Assembly: GCA_964474655.1 (NCBI GenBank)
Contig: CAYYTU010000005.1
Location: 1 to 64,000, forward strand
Source of the DNA: CAYYTU01 sp964474655
GTDB taxonomy: Bacteria; Chloroflexota; Anaerolineae; B4-G1
Direction of reading: 5' to 3'
Length of the DNA stretch: 64,000 nucleotides
Translations under genes and position numbers: made by a program
Part shown: positions 18,295-27,857 of the stretch, one piece after another
Position numbering within the stretch: position 1 is the stretch's first letter
Layout: each line of letters opens with the position of its first letter
The notes under the pieces: model-generated
The model's database searches: none
Told to the model about the DNA's origin: nothing
Seen by the model: only the letters and a program-made list of their open reading frames with translations

Positions 18295-20235
18295 TTGGAT
18301 TCTTTCGTTATGAAACGCCGGTTGTCAGCTGGAGGGATCGTTTTGGCGGTAGCGCTTATCATGCTCGCGGCCTGTACACCTCAAACCATCACCGTGAGAG
18401 TGACAGCGCCGCCGGAGACTGTCATAGTCACCCCTTCTCCTGCTCCGCCATCATCATCGCCGGAGACGAAAGAACTGACCATCTGTCTGGTCGGCGAACC
18501 GGACACGCTCTACCTTTACGGCGGCTCTGGCTTGCCCGCTACGCAGCACGTGATGGAGGGGCTTTACGATGGCCCCATTGACCAGTCGAACTACGACTAC
18601 CAGCCTGTCATCCTGGAGAAGCTGCCCAGCATCGCCGATGATGAGGTGGAGGTCAGACTGGAGCTGGTACGGGAGGGCGATCGCGTTCTCAATGCGGCTG
18701 GCGAGGTGGTGGAGTTGAGCGAAGGCGTCCGTATCCGCCCGCGAGGGTGCTACACTGACGGTTGTGCTGTTGAGTACGAGGGCGGATCAGCGTGGATGGA
18801 ACGCCTCGAAGTCATCTTCACACTGCGGGATAGCCTGACCTGGTCCGATGGCGAGCCGCTCACGGCGGAGGATTCGGCGTTCGCTTTCGAGGTGGCCTCG
18901 GACCCGGCCACGCCTGGTCATCGCGATCTGACAGAGCGGACAGCCCGTTATCGCGCCCTGGATGAGCGGCGCCTGGAATGGATTGGGATACCTGGCTTCA
19001 TCGACGAGACATATTTCTTGAGCTTCTTCCCCCCATTGCCGCGTCATCAGCTGGAGGGTCGCTCACCGGCTTCTCTGGTGCAAGCCTCGGAAACGCGGCG
19101 CTATCCATTGGGCTGGGGCCCTTTCGTGGTTGAGGCGTGGGATTTGGGTCAATCGATCACACTCGTTCCGAACCCTCATTACTTCCGCGCCTCGGAGGGC
19201 TTGCCGCGTCTGGATCGCGTGACTTATCGGTTTATGGCGGATGGGGCCGATGTGATGGCGGGGCTGTTGGTCGGCGATTGTGACATTGGTACGCACGATG
19301 CTGGACTCGATTCCCAGATGTCGCTGCTGGTCCACGCCGAGGAGCGCGGTCTGTTGGATTTGAAGACCGCCCCTGGCACCCGCTGGGAGCATATCGAATT
19401 TGGCGTTCAACCCGTTGACGATTATCGCCCGGCAAGCATTTTTGGGGACATCGAAATGCGGCAATCTGTGGCCCGCTGTCTGGATCGAGAGGCTATTGTA
19501 GACGAGGTGACCTATGGACGCGGGCATGTGCTGGATAGCTACCTGCCGTCGGTTCACCCCCTCCACGCCGGGGATGGGCTGGAGCGGTGGGATTACGACC
19601 CGGCTGCCGGTCGGATGGCGCTGGAGGAGGCCGGCTGGCTGGACGAGGACGGGGATGGCGTGCGAGAGGCGGTTCGCGTCGCGGACGTGCGGGACGATAC
19701 ACCGCTGACGCTGCATATGTTGGTCTCTGCGGATGATTCCGTCTCTCTGGCGATAGCGCGGATGATAGAGGCCCAGCTGGCCGATTGCGGCGTGCGGGTC
19801 GATTGGGAGCCGTACGCTGAGCAGGCGCTTTACGACCCTGGGCCGGATAGTCCCCTCTTCGGGCGACGGTTCGATCTTGCTGAGATCGCCTGGCAGATCG
19901 GCGCCCGTCCGCCCTGTGAGCATTATCTCTCGTCAGAGATTCCCGCTTCTGGGCGCTGGGACGGCGATAACCCCAGCGGCTATAGTAACCTCGATTACGA
20001 CGATGCCTGTCAGGCAGCGCTTGAGGCCTTGCCCGGTGGGCCAGGTTACGGGCCAAGCCATCGACGGGCGCAAGTCATCTTCTCCCAGGATTTGCCGGCC
20101 CTCCCCTTGTTTATGCGGCTCCGAGTCGGGGCAACGAGTCCTCACGTGCTGAACTATGCGATGGATGCGACGGCGCCGAGCGAGCTGTGGAACATCGAGA
20201 TGCTGGACGTGGAGGCGGCTTCGGCGCTTGATTGA
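18295..20235 (+). CDS. Second oligopeptide-binding lipoprotein (SBP family 5)
   Basis: A 646-residue SBP_bac_5-type protein with the lipoprotein signal 'GIVLAVALIMLAAC' (C27) and a Pro/Ser/Thr linker. Body motifs include 'SLTWSDGEPLTAEDSAFAFEV', 'YPLGWGPFVVEAWDLGQSI', 'NPHYFR' and 'RQSVARCLDREAIVDEVTYG'. The TTG at 18295, 8 bases after AGGAGA, fits better than the ATG at 18310, which would be 23 bases away. Compared with the first binding protein it is more divergent and has extra Cys residues ('RGCYTDGCAVEY'). It is encoded between the transglutaminase and a histidine kinase and overlaps the latter's start region, suggesting that it supplies the fused permease or reports ligand to the kinase system; both are inferences. 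Confidence 0.88.
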   Translation: MDSFVMKRRLSAGGIVLAVALIMLAACTPQTITVRVTAPPETVIVTPSPAPPSSSPETKELTICLVGEPDTLYLYGGSGLPATQHVMEGLYDGPIDQSNYDYQPVILEKLPSIADDEVEVRLELVREGDRVLNAAGEVVELSEGVRIRPRGCYTDGCAVEYEGGSAWMERLEVIFTLRDSLTWSDGEPLTAEDSAFAFEVASDPATPGHRDLTERTARYRALDERRLEWIGIPGFIDETYFLSFFPPLPRHQLEGRSPASLVQASETRRYPLGWGPFVVEAWDLGQSITLVPNPHYFRASEGLPRLDRVTYRFMADGADVMAGLLVGDCDIGTHDAGLDSQMSLLVHAEERGLLDLKTAPGTRWEHIEFGVQPVDDYRPASIFGDIEMRQSVARCLDREAIVDEVTYGRGHVLDSYLPSVHPLHAGDGLERWDYDPAAGRMALEEAGWLDEDGDGVREAVRVADVRDDTPLTLHMLVSADDSVSLAIARMIEAQLADCGVRVDWEPYAEQALYDPGPDSPLFGRRFDLAEIAWQIGARPPCEHYLSSEIPASGRWDGDNPSGYSNLDYDDACQAALEALPGGPGYGPSHRRAQVIFSQDLPALPLFMRLRVGATSPHVLNYAMDATAPSELWNIEMLDVEAASALD

Positions 20236-20237
20236 CG

Positions 20238-21887
20238 ATGGTGATACGCGAACCGCAGCAGACGGCGACCCCCCGCATCCTGATCGTCGAGGACGATCCA
20301 GAGATGTTGGAGTTTATGCGGGTGATGTTGGACCAGGCTAACTGCCAGATACAGGTAGCCCATTCGGGGGAGCAGGCGCTGGAGATCTTGCAGCAGGAGC
20401 AAGCGGCCGGCAATGAGATCGACATGGTGCTGCTGGATATTATGATGCCGCGGATGGATGGCTACGAAGTGATCGCCCGCGTCAAGGCAGACCCCGATCT
20501 ACAGAACACCTCGTTTATCGTCACCACGGCGCTCGATTCGGTGAGCGATAAGACGCTGGGGCTGGGCATTGGCGCCGACGATTACCTCACCAAACCCTTC
20601 GATCCCCGCGAGCTGCTGGCCCGGATCGATGCCGTGATGCGCATTCGGCGCAGCGAGCAGGCCTTGCGCCGGCGTAATGAAGAGCTGGCGGCGCTGGTCG
20701 AGATCAATCGCGTGGTCACCTCCAGTCTTGAGCTGGACGAAGTGCTGGAAGCTACCATGCGAGGCATCCGCAAGATTATGCAGGTCGAGACCGGCGTCCT
20801 GGTGCTCCTGGACGAGGAGACGGGTGTGTTGACGTTTCGCAAGACGTTGAGCCCCGAGCACGGCTGGGTCACGGGCCAGACCGTCCCGCCAGGTGAGGGG
20901 GTGGTGGGGCACGTCGTCGCGTCCGGCGAGCCCATGTTGATCAACGACGTCGAGCGTGAGCCGTATTTTTCCGACGAGATCGACCAGGAACTCGGGGGCG
21001 TCTCGCCGGAGACTATCCTTTGTGTGCCTCTGATGATCCATAATCGCGTGATCGGGGCCATTGAACTGGTCAATAAGCTCGATGGCCAGTTCAACGAGCA
21101 GGATCTGGATCTGTTGAACGCGATGGCGGCCTCGGTGGCGGTGGCGGTGGACAACGCCAATCTCTACGCCGAGCTCAACGACTTTGCGGAGGAGCTGGAA
21201 CGATCCCAGGCCCAGCTGGTTCAGGCGGAAAAGATGGCGGCCATCGGGCGCCTGGCCGCGTCACTGGCCCACGAGATCAACAATCCGCTTCAGGCGATCC
21301 ACAACACCCTCCATCTCAGCTCGCAGGCGGCCCTGGGAAGCGAGAAGCGGCTCCAATACTTGGACATGGCTCAGGACGAAGTACAGAATCTGATTGAGAT
21401 CGTGCAGCGGATGCTAGATTTCTACCGGCCTTCCCGCGGCGATGCCAGGCCCACCGACGTCAATGAAGTGGTGGAGCGGGTGCTGGCGCTGGCCCGCAAG
21501 CGGCTGCGTCATAATGACGTAGAGGTGCATACTGCCTTGAGCGATGATCTGCCCACGCTCTCCCTGGTGGCCGATCAGATCAGCCAGGTCTTCTTGAACC
21601 TTGTGATCAACGCTATTGAGGCCATGCCGGATGGTGGCGATCTATGGGTGGAGACGTCGCTTTCGGGTGATGAGAGCGAGATACTGGTTACGTTCCGGGA
21701 TAGTGGGGTGGGAATGTCGGCGGAGGAAATAGCCAGCCTCTTTGAGCCTTTCTACACCACGAAGGTCGATGGGACCGGCCTGGGGCTTGCCATCAGCTAT
21801 GGCATCATTGAGCGTCACCGTGGCGTGATTGAGGTCTCGAGCCAGCCGGGCGCCGGGTCGACCTTTGTGGTCCGTCTGCCAGTCTAA
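20238..21887 (+). CDS. Receiver-GAF-histidine kinase
   Basis: A 549-residue soluble protein with three parts. Residues about 10-130 are a CheY-like receiver with phosphoacceptor D67 in 'LLDIMMPRMDGYE' and 'TKPFDP'. A GAF sensor domain follows (about 155-310, 'EINRVVTSSLELDEVLEATM', 'ILCVPLMIHNRVIGAIELVNK'). The C-terminal HisKA/HATPase has H345 in 'SLAHEINNPLQAI', the N box 'NLVINAIEAMPDGG', 'FRDSGVGMS' and 'GTGLGLAISYGI'. There are no membrane spans, so it senses an internal signal or receives phosphate from another kinase. The ATG at 20238 lies 3 bases after the preceding stop; an in-frame TTG at 20232 is an alternative. It is followed 30 bases later by its likely partner regulator. Confidence 0.92.
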   Translation: MVIREPQQTATPRILIVEDDPEMLEFMRVMLDQANCQIQVAHSGEQALEILQQEQAAGNEIDMVLLDIMMPRMDGYEVIARVKADPDLQNTSFIVTTALDSVSDKTLGLGIGADDYLTKPFDPRELLARIDAVMRIRRSEQALRRRNEELAALVEINRVVTSSLELDEVLEATMRGIRKIMQVETGVLVLLDEETGVLTFRKTLSPEHGWVTGQTVPPGEGVVGHVVASGEPMLINDVEREPYFSDEIDQELGGVSPETILCVPLMIHNRVIGAIELVNKLDGQFNEQDLDLLNAMAASVAVAVDNANLYAELNDFAEELERSQAQLVQAEKMAAIGRLAASLAHEINNPLQAIHNTLHLSSQAALGSEKRLQYLDMAQDEVQNLIEIVQRMLDFYRPSRGDARPTDVNEVVERVLALARKRLRHNDVEVHTALSDDLPTLSLVADQISQVFLNLVINAIEAMPDGGDLWVETSLSGDESEILVTFRDSGVGMSAEEIASLFEPFYTTKVDGTGLGLAISYGIIERHRGVIEVSSQPGAGSTFVVRLPV

Positions 21888-21917
21888 TCGGTCGGCGAAA
21901 GAGAGGTAGGGCTAGCG

Positions 21918-22730
21918 ATGGAGCGGCGAGAAGAAGCGAACATCATGGTCGTGGATGACGAGTCGGTTACGCGCATCTCGCTTTCCGAGGCCTTGCGCCT
22001 GGAGGGGTATCAGGTTGCCACCGCTGCCAGCGGTGAGGAGGCGCTGAGCCTGGTGCAGAAGCGGGAGCCTTTCGATTTGATTATCCTGGATCTCAAGATG
22101 CCGGGCATGGATGGCCTTGAGGTGACTGAGGCCATAAGCACAAAGTCGCCCGGTACGGTGGTGATTCTGCTGACCGCCTTTGGCACGATGGAGACGGCTA
22201 TTCAGGCTATCCGCAAGGGCGCTCACGACTATCTGCTCAAGCCCTGTCCCATTCCCGATATTATGGAGAGTGTACGCGAGGGGCTGGAGAAGCGCCAGCA
22301 GGAAATTCAACGTCGGTTGTTGGTTGACCAGCTTAAGGAGACGGTCTCCAAGCTGGATGCGGTGGAGGAACCTCTCTCCACTGAGGAGCCAGCGCGTGAT
22401 GGGGATGGGCGTTTCTTGGAAGTGGGCGATATCGTGCTCGATCGTCAGAAACATATCGCCAAGCTGGATGGGCAACCTCTTGACCTGACGCCGACCGAGT
22501 TCAAGATCCTTTCCTGTTTGGTGGAAACCCCCGATCAGGTCTGGAGCCCCCAGGAACTGGTGCGGCGGGCGCGAGGGTATGAGACCGATACGCAGGGCGC
22601 TCGGGCCATCATCCGGGTCCACATCCGCCGTCTGCGACAGAAAGTAGAGCCCAATCCCTCACAACCGCGCTATATCCTCAATGTGCGCGGGGTGGGCTAT
22701 ATGTTCTCCGACCCCTCTGGCGCCGATTGA
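21918..22730 (+). CDS. Response regulator, receiver plus OmpR-type DNA-binding domain
   Basis: A 270-residue regulator. The receiver (about residues 8-125) has D58 in 'LIILDLKMPGMDG' and the 'LLTAFGTMETAI' and 'DYLLKPCP' motifs, which read more like NtrC-type receivers than OmpR ones. After a linker of about 50 residues comes an OmpR/PhoB winged helix ('LDLTPTEFKILSCLV', 'SPQELVRRARGYE', 'VRGVGYMF'). It is probably phosphorylated by the kinase just upstream and binds promoters in this locus, though no repeat pair typical of OmpR operators was identified. It ends the group; a new promoter follows. Confidence 0.92.
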   Translation: MERREEANIMVVDDESVTRISLSEALRLEGYQVATAASGEEALSLVQKREPFDLIILDLKMPGMDGLEVTEAISTKSPGTVVILLTAFGTMETAIQAIRKGAHDYLLKPCPIPDIMESVREGLEKRQQEIQRRLLVDQLKETVSKLDAVEEPLSTEEPARDGDGRFLEVGDIVLDRQKHIAKLDGQPLDLTPTEFKILSCLVETPDQVWSPQELVRRARGYETDTQGARAIIRVHIRRLRQKVEPNPSQPRYILNVRGVGYMFSDPSGAD

Positions 22731-22782
22731 TTCCCTTCGTAACTAAATCGTAATTTCTTCGCAACGTCCTAGTGTCCCATTT

Positions 22783-22793
22783 TGTGGTATGCT
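22783..22793 (+). promoter_or_regulatory. Extended -10 promoter of the globin-like gene
   Basis: TGTGG followed by TATGCT (22788-22793). No convincing -35. Because the earliest possible ATG (22789) lies inside this -10 box, the gene must start further downstream. Confidence 0.45.
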
Positions 22794-22893
22794 ACACTCG
22801 CTTTTGTGTGGGCGCTCATTGCGACCTGATTGTCAAAGGCTTGATGTGAGAATGAACCACTTGAGCGGTAGCGAGGGCGGAGAGGAGAGGTTG

Positions 22894-23496
22894 GTGAGGA
22901 TCGTCTGGCTCGACAAGGCCAAACAGGAGGTAGCTTGGGATGGGCGCGATCGAGCGCGGATGACCGAGTTGAGCCGCTGGATGGCCCCCTACGTGGATGA
23001 TATGATTGAGGGATTGAGCCGGCGGTTGATGGAGCTCAACGACCGCCAGCAATTGATGGGTAACGCGCGCTTTGCCCGCTGCCTTCACGACCTGCTCGCT
23101 GAGTGGTGGGCGGGATTGCTGGACGGGGGCTTCGATGAGGCGTATTTTGAGGATCGCAGGGCGTTGGGCAAGCGCCTGTTGGAGCTTGAATTGACGTTTG
23201 AAGACGTCATCTTGCTGGAGAGTCTGGCGCAACAGCGAGTGTTCAGGGTGGGGCAGGAGCATTTACGGGAACATCCTCAGGTGTTGTGGGCCACGATGTA
23301 TACCTTGAACAAGGCATTTAACCTTGACCTGGGGGCGATTCATTCCGGTTACCTGGAAGCCCACGACGCCGAGCTGGAACAGGAGCAGTTAGATCGTTTC
23401 TTGACCGTCACCGGGTTCAGTCCGACGTTGTATGAAAGCCTGGTGGAGGCGCGTCGGTGGAGCGATCGGAGATTGGAAGAGAGGCGACGCAGCTGA
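22894..23496 (+). CDS. Globin-like sensor domain protein, probably without haem
   Basis: A stand-alone 200-residue, mainly helical protein. The pattern 'YVDDMIEGLSRRLME', 'LHDLLAEWWAGLLDGGFDEAYFEDRRALGKR' resembles the globin-coupled-sensor (protoglobin) fold, where a conserved R-x-x-I-G-x-x-H places the haem-binding His. Here that position reads R-x-L-G-K-R-L (L95), so the proximal His is missing, as in the non-haem globin domain of RsbR. The GTG at 22894 is 6 bases after GAGGAG; an in-frame ATG at 22852 is possible. No effector domain is attached. It has its own promoter and is not clearly in the two-component operon. The fold assignment rests on pattern alone. Confidence 0.5.
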   Translation: MRIVWLDKAKQEVAWDGRDRARMTELSRWMAPYVDDMIEGLSRRLMELNDRQQLMGNARFARCLHDLLAEWWAGLLDGGFDEAYFEDRRALGKRLLELELTFEDVILLESLAQQRVFRVGQEHLREHPQVLWATMYTLNKAFNLDLGAIHSGYLEAHDAELEQEQLDRFLTVTGFSPTLYESLVEARRWSDRRLEERRRS

Positions 23497-23503
23497 CTTA
23501 TGC

Positions 23504-23531
23504 TTGACGCGGAGGATCTTTGTGGTAGAAT
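23504..23531 (+). promoter_or_regulatory. Promoter of tRNA-Glu
   Basis: TTGACG (23504-23509), 16-base spacer ending TGTGG, TAGAAT (23526-23531), 14 bases before the tRNA. Confidence 0.75.
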
Positions 23532-23544
23532 ATCCTTTGTGCAT

Positions 23545-23619
23545 GCCCCCATCGTCTAGCCTGGTCTAGGACACGGGCCTTTCAAGCCCGCGGCAGGGGT
23601 TCGAATCCCCTTGGGGGTA
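23545..23619 (+). tRNA. tRNA-Glu (anticodon TTC)
   Basis: The 75-base sequence folds as a cloverleaf: acceptor GCCCCCA/TGGGGGT with a G1-U72 pair and discriminator A, anticodon stem CGGGC/GCCCG with loop CTTTCAA (anticodon 23581-23583), and T arm AGGGG-TTCGAAT-CCCCT. The G-U first pair and overall sequence resemble cyanobacterial and chloroplast tRNA-Glu. CCA is not encoded. It is flanked by its own promoter and terminator. Confidence 0.95.
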
Positions 23620-23655
23620 CAATATAGGGTATGTGTTAATCGGTCCTATCACGTT

Positions 23656-23682
23656 GCCCCACCTGGAAGGTGGGGCTTTTTT
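23656..23682 (+). terminator. Rho-independent terminator after tRNA-Glu
   Basis: GCCCCACCT (23656-23664) and AGGTGGGGC (23668-23676) form a perfect 9-bp stem with a 3-base loop, followed by TTTTTTG. Confidence 0.93.
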
Positions 23683-23763
23683 GTTGTCACATTGACTCTT
23701 TGGGAACGTGGGAGTTGAAGCGCCCCCCCTCTTCCAAAGGAAAGGGTCCGACGCCACAATAAA

Positions 23764-23791
23764 TTGACAAATTGCTTTTGTTTGTTATAAT
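23764..23791 (+). promoter_or_regulatory. Strong promoter of rpoB
   Basis: Perfect TTGACA (23764-23769), 16-base T-rich spacer, perfect TATAAT (23786-23791), about 60 bases before the rpoB start. It is the best consensus match in the window. Confidence 0.9.
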
Positions 23792-23855
23792 CATAATTCT
23801 GGATTTCTGCAACGGGCTTAACTTGATTGACTGAGTATTTGGGAGGATTTTGGTA

Positions 23856-26800
23856 ATGAATTATTTGGGTAGTAAATCCTATGCGCTGATAACTGACGCA
23901 GAGGAGCTACCGCCGCTGCTCCAAATTCAACGAAAATCTTTTAACTGGTTGCAAGATGAGGGCTTGGCGCAGCTGTTTGATGAAATATCTCCCATCGAAA
24001 GTTTCAATGAAAACCTCAGATTATTTTTTCCTGGGTCTCAAGCGCGAGAGGCCCAATTTAACCTTGATTACTACTTCGACGCCCCTCGGCACTCCATAGA
24101 AGAGTGCATCGAGCGTGACCTTACTTACGCCGCTCCCCTCTACGCGGAAGTGGTGCTCAGTAACCGCGAGACCGGCGAGATCATCCAGTCCGAGGTCTTT
24201 ATGGGCGATTTCCCGTTGATGACCGAAACGGGTATGTTTATCATCAACGGCACCAAGCGTGTGGTCGTCAGTCAGCTGATCCGTTCGCCGGGGGTCTACT
24301 TTGACCTGGAAGAGGACCGTTCGACGGGCTTGCGGCTTTGCACCGCCAAGCTGATTCCCGACCATGGGGCATGGCTGGAGTTCGGCAGCCGCAAGACTGG
24401 CTATTTGACCGTCCGCTTCAATCGGAAGCGAATCCTGCCTGTCACCATTCTACTGCGTGCATTGGCCGCCGTGGACGATGGGATGGGCACTGATATTTTG
24501 GGCGAAGGTACAGACGAGGACCTCCTGAAGTTGTTTGAGGACGTTGATAGCAACCCCGAGCATGAATATATTCCGACCACAATGCAGCAGGAGCCTCGCT
24601 GGGAGCCCAAGGATGGACGATCAGTGGCCGAAGAAGCGTTGCTGGAGCTCTACCGGCGGATGCGACCAGGAGACCCGGCCACGTTGGATAATGCTCGTGA
24701 GTACCTGGAAGAGCAGTTGTTTGATCCGCGACGATACGATCTCAAGCGGGTGGGGCGTTATAAGCTGAACCAGCGCCTGAACTTCGACGTTGATCTGGAG
24801 CATCGTATGGTCACAAAGCAAGATATTGTGGCCATCGTTCAGCATATGATCCGCATTAACAACGGCATTCGGGACGCCGATGACATCGACCACCTGGGTA
24901 ATCGTCGCGTCAAGACGGTTGGCGAGCTCGTTCAGAACAAGCTGCGGATCGGCTTGCGACGCATGGAGCGCATCGTGGTGGACCGTATGTCTACCCGTGA
25001 TGCCGAGTCGCTGACGCCGGTCAATCTGATCAACATCCGGCCATTTGTAGCGATCATCCGCCAGTTCTTTGGCTCTAGCCAGCTGTCGCAATTTATGGAG
25101 CAGACAAACCCGATGGCCGAGCTGACCCATAAGCGTACCCTGTCGGCGCTGGGGCCGGGTGGTCTGAAGCGCGAATACGCTGGCTTCGAGGTGCGTGACG
25201 TCCATTACACGCATTACGGGCGTATCTGCCCCATTGAGACGCCAGAGGGACCCAACATCGGTCTCATTACCCGGCTGGCGACGCATGCGCGCGTTAATTC
25301 CCTTGGCTTCATCGAGACTCCTTACCGTAAGGTCGTTAGCAGCGTCGAACCTACAGCCGAGAAGCTGATGGGGCATATCCTGGAGGAAGACATCGAAGAC
25401 CCCGAGAGCGGTGAGGTGGTGGCGGAGGCCGGTACACGCGTTAAAGAACCGCTGGCGGAAGAGATCGGTGCGCTTGGACTTATGGAGAAAATTTCGGTCA
25501 AGCCCAAGGTCAGTGACGAGATGGAGTACCTCTCAGCCGACAAAGAGGATCGTTACCTGGTGGCTCAGGCCAACGCCAAGCTGGACGGTCGCGGTCACTT
25601 TGTGAATTCGCGGGTTTCAGTCCGGCACGCGGGCGAATTCTTGAATGTCCCCCCGGAGGAGATTGATTACATTGACGTCGCGCCTGGACAGGTGGTCGGC
25701 GTCGCTGCCGCGTTGATTCCCTTCTTGGAGCACGATGATGCTAACCGCGCTTTGATGGGTTCCAATATGCAGCGGCAGGGCGTACCGCTCATTCGCCCCG
25801 AAACGCCCCTGGTGGGTACCGGGATGGAGGAGCGAGCGGCCAAGGACTCTGGGCAGGTGGTTATGGTGCAGTCCGATGGTGAGGTGGTCAGCGTTCAGGG
25901 TGATCGGGTGAAAGTTCGACACGAAGATGGGATAAAGACATATGACCTTCTCAAATACGAGCGCTCGAACCAGAGCACGTGCATCAATCAGCGGCCCATC
26001 GTCTACAAAGGGCAGCGAGTGAGAAAGGGAGAGGTGCTTGCGGACAGCTTCTCCACCGAGGACGGCAAGCTGGCTCTGGGCCAGAACGTCGTATGCGCCT
26101 TCCTCTCCTGGGAGGGAGCTAACTTCGAGGATGCTATTATCATCAGCGAGCGCTTGGTACAGGAGGACAAATATACCTCGCTCCACATTGAGGAGTATGA
26201 GATTGAGGCTCGCGATACGAAGCTCGGACCGGAGGAAATCACGCGCGACATCCCCCACGTTGGTGAGACGACATTGAAGGACCTCGACGAGAGCGGCGTC
26301 ATCCGCGTTGGGGCCGAAGTTGGACCGCTGGACATTTTGGTGGGTAAGGTGGCGCCGAAGGGCGAGAAGGAGCTCAGTCCCGAAGAGAAGCTGTTGCGGG
26401 CCATCTTTGGCGAGAAGGCGCGTGACGTGAAGGATTCCAGCTTACGTATGCCTCATGGCGAACGCGGTAAGGTGATAGACGTCAAAGCATTCGATCGCGA
26501 TGAGTACCCCGATCTCCCTACCGGTGTGGAGGAGATGGTGCGCGTCAACGTCGCCCAGGTGCGTAAGATCACTGAGGGGGATAAGATGGCGGGTCGCCAC
26601 GGTAACAAGGGGGTCATCTCCAAGGTAGTCCCTGTTGAGGATATGCCCTTCTTGCCCGATGGCACGCCGGTCGATGTGATCTTGAGCCCGTTGGGTGTCC
26701 CCGGGCGTATGAACATCGGGCAGGTGCTGGAGACCCATTTGGGCTGGGCAGCTGATCGACTTGGCTTCCGGGCCGTGACCCCGGTGTTTGACGGGGCGGG

Positions 26801-27749
26801 CGAGCTCCAGGTCGAGGCGGAATTGGCACGGGCCTGGCTCATCGACCGCGCCTGGGATGAGATTACCGAACGGGCCTGGGCCTGGTTGAAAGCGCAGGAC
26901 TACCCGCTGGAGACGCTAGAATCGGAGGATGAAGCGCGTTTACTCTACATCGTGGCCTGGATAGGTGAGCGGGACTACGACATTGATCGACTGACCACCG
27001 ATTCCGTCTATGCTCGTCGGTCGGTGCTGCGGGAGTGGCTGCGCGAACGAGGGTACGAGCCGGATAACCTGCTCGTCTTCGAGGATGACCCGCGGCCCGT
27101 ATACAAGCATTCTGATCTGGATCGACGGGCGCGCGACGTTTGCCTGCGTCTCTGGTTGGAAGATCACGGGTGTGACGCCAGCGACCTGGACGACGAGGAA
27201 GTGGAGCAGTTGGCCAACCAGGTCAGCCTGGAAGAGGGATATCCCCTCCCGATCCTCGGGCGAATGACGCTTTATGATGGGAGGACCGGTGAACCGTTCG
27301 ATCAGCCGGTGACCGTCGGCGTCCGTTACGTGATGAAGCTCCATCACCTGATCGAGGACAAGGCGCACGCTCGTTCTACCGGCCCGTACAGCCTGGTGAC
27401 GCAGCAGCCGTTGGGCGGCAAGGCACGCTTCGGTGGGCAGCGCTTCGGTGAGATGGAGGTCTGGGCGCTTGAGGCCTATGGAGCTGCCCATTCACTCCAG
27501 GAAATGCTCACCGTCAAGTCGGACGACGTCCAGGGCCGCGTCAAAGTTTACGAATCGATCGTGAAGGGCGAGCCAGTTGAGGAGGTTGGCGTTCCGGCTT
27601 CGTTCAAGGTGTTGGTGAAAGAGCTACAGAGCCTGGGGTTGGCCGTCGAGGCTGTCACCCAGAAGGGCGAAGTCTTACACTTTGGTAAAGATGAAGAGAA
27701 GACAGCGCCCCCCAAGCTGGGAATGGGGCTGTTGGATCTGAGACGCTAG
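23856..27749 (+). CDS. rpoB: RNA polymerase beta subunit
   Basis: A 1297-residue beta subunit starting at the ATG 9 bases after GGGAGG. Landmarks: '[12 protein letters not shown]', the rifampicin region '[19 protein letters not shown]' (about 405-423), '[18 protein letters not shown]', '[13 protein letters not shown]', '[14 protein letters not shown]' and the C-terminal '[24 protein letters not shown]'. In the rifampicin pocket E415 stands where E. coli has D516, and T428 where E. coli has R529. Between 'TPVFDGA' and '[11 protein letters not shown]' there is an extra block of about 150 residues (984-1135) made of W/Y repeats. The gene is not followed by rpoC but by rpsL, with a new promoter between. 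Identity is certain. Confidence 0.99.
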   Translation: MNYLGSKSYALITDAEELPPLLQIQRKSFNWLQDEGLAQLFDEISPIESFNENLRLFFPGSQAREAQFNLDYYFDAPRHSIEECIERDLTYAAPLYAEVVLSNRETGEIIQSEVFMGDFPLMTETGMFIINGTKRVVVSQLIRSPGVYFDLEEDRSTGLRLCTAKLIPDHGAWLEFGSRKTGYLTVRFNRKRILPVTILLRALAAVDDGMGTDILGEGTDEDLLKLFEDVDSNPEHEYIPTTMQQEPRWEPKDGRSVAEEALLELYRRMRPGDPATLDNAREYLEEQLFDPRRYDLKRVGRYKLNQRLNFDVDLEHRMVTKQDIVAIVQHMIRINNGIRDADDIDHLGNRRVKTVGELVQNKLRIGLRRMERIVVDRMSTRDAESLTPVNLINIRPFVAIIRQFFGSSQLSQFMEQTNPMAELTHKRTLSALGPGGLKREYAGFEVRDVHYTHYGRICPIETPEGPNIGLITRLATHARVNSLGFIETPYRKVVSSVEPTAEKLMGHILEEDIEDPESGEVVAEAGTRVKEPLAEEIGALGLMEKISVKPKVSDEMEYLSADKEDRYLVAQANAKLDGRGHFVNSRVSVRHAGEFLNVPPEEIDYIDVAPGQVVGVAAALIPFLEHDDANRALMGSNMQRQGVPLIRPETPLVGTGMEERAAKDSGQVVMVQSDGEVVSVQGDRVKVRHEDGIKTYDLLKYERSNQSTCINQRPIVYKGQRVRKGEVLADSFSTEDGKLALGQNVVCAFLSWEGANFEDAIIISERLVQEDKYTSLHIEEYEIEARDTKLGPEEITRDIPHVGETTLKDLDESGVIRVGAEVGPLDILVGKVAPKGEKELSPEEKLLRAIFGEKARDVKDSSLRMPHGERGKVIDVKAFDRDEYPDLPTGVEEMVRVNVAQVRKITEGDKMAGRHGNKGVISKVVPVEDMPFLPDGTPVDVILSPLGVPGRMNIGQVLETHLGWAADRLGFRAVTPVFDGAGELQVEAELARAWLIDRAWDEITERAWAWLKAQDYPLETLESEDEARLLYIVAWIGERDYDIDRLTTDSVYARRSVLREWLRERGYEPDNLLVFEDDPRPVYKHSDLDRRARDVCLRLWLEDHGCDASDLDDEEVEQLANQVSLEEGYPLPILGRMTLYDGRTGEPFDQPVTVGVRYVMKLHHLIEDKAHARSTGPYSLVTQQPLGGKARFGGQRFGEMEVWALEAYGAAHSLQEMLTVKSDDVQGRVKVYESIVKGEPVEEVGVPASFKVLVKELQSLGLAVEAVTQKGEVLHFGKDEEKTAPPKLGMGLLDLRR

Positions 27750-27773
27750 CTGCCGTCTGGGCCGTTTACCTAT

Positions 27774-27801
27774 TTGACCTTTCATGGTTTTGTGGTAAAA
27801 T
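27774..27801 (+). promoter_or_regulatory. Promoter of the rpsL-rpsG-fusA-tuf ribosomal cluster
   Basis: TTGACC (27774-27779), 16-base spacer ending TGTGG (extended -10), TAAAAT (27796-27801). It lies 120 bases before rpsL and may drive the long ribosomal run that follows. Confidence 0.8.
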
Positions 27802-27857
27802 ACGTGCTCACTAAGTTGGGCAGCAGCCAGAGACCCTGTTGTCCGTTTGTAGATTGA

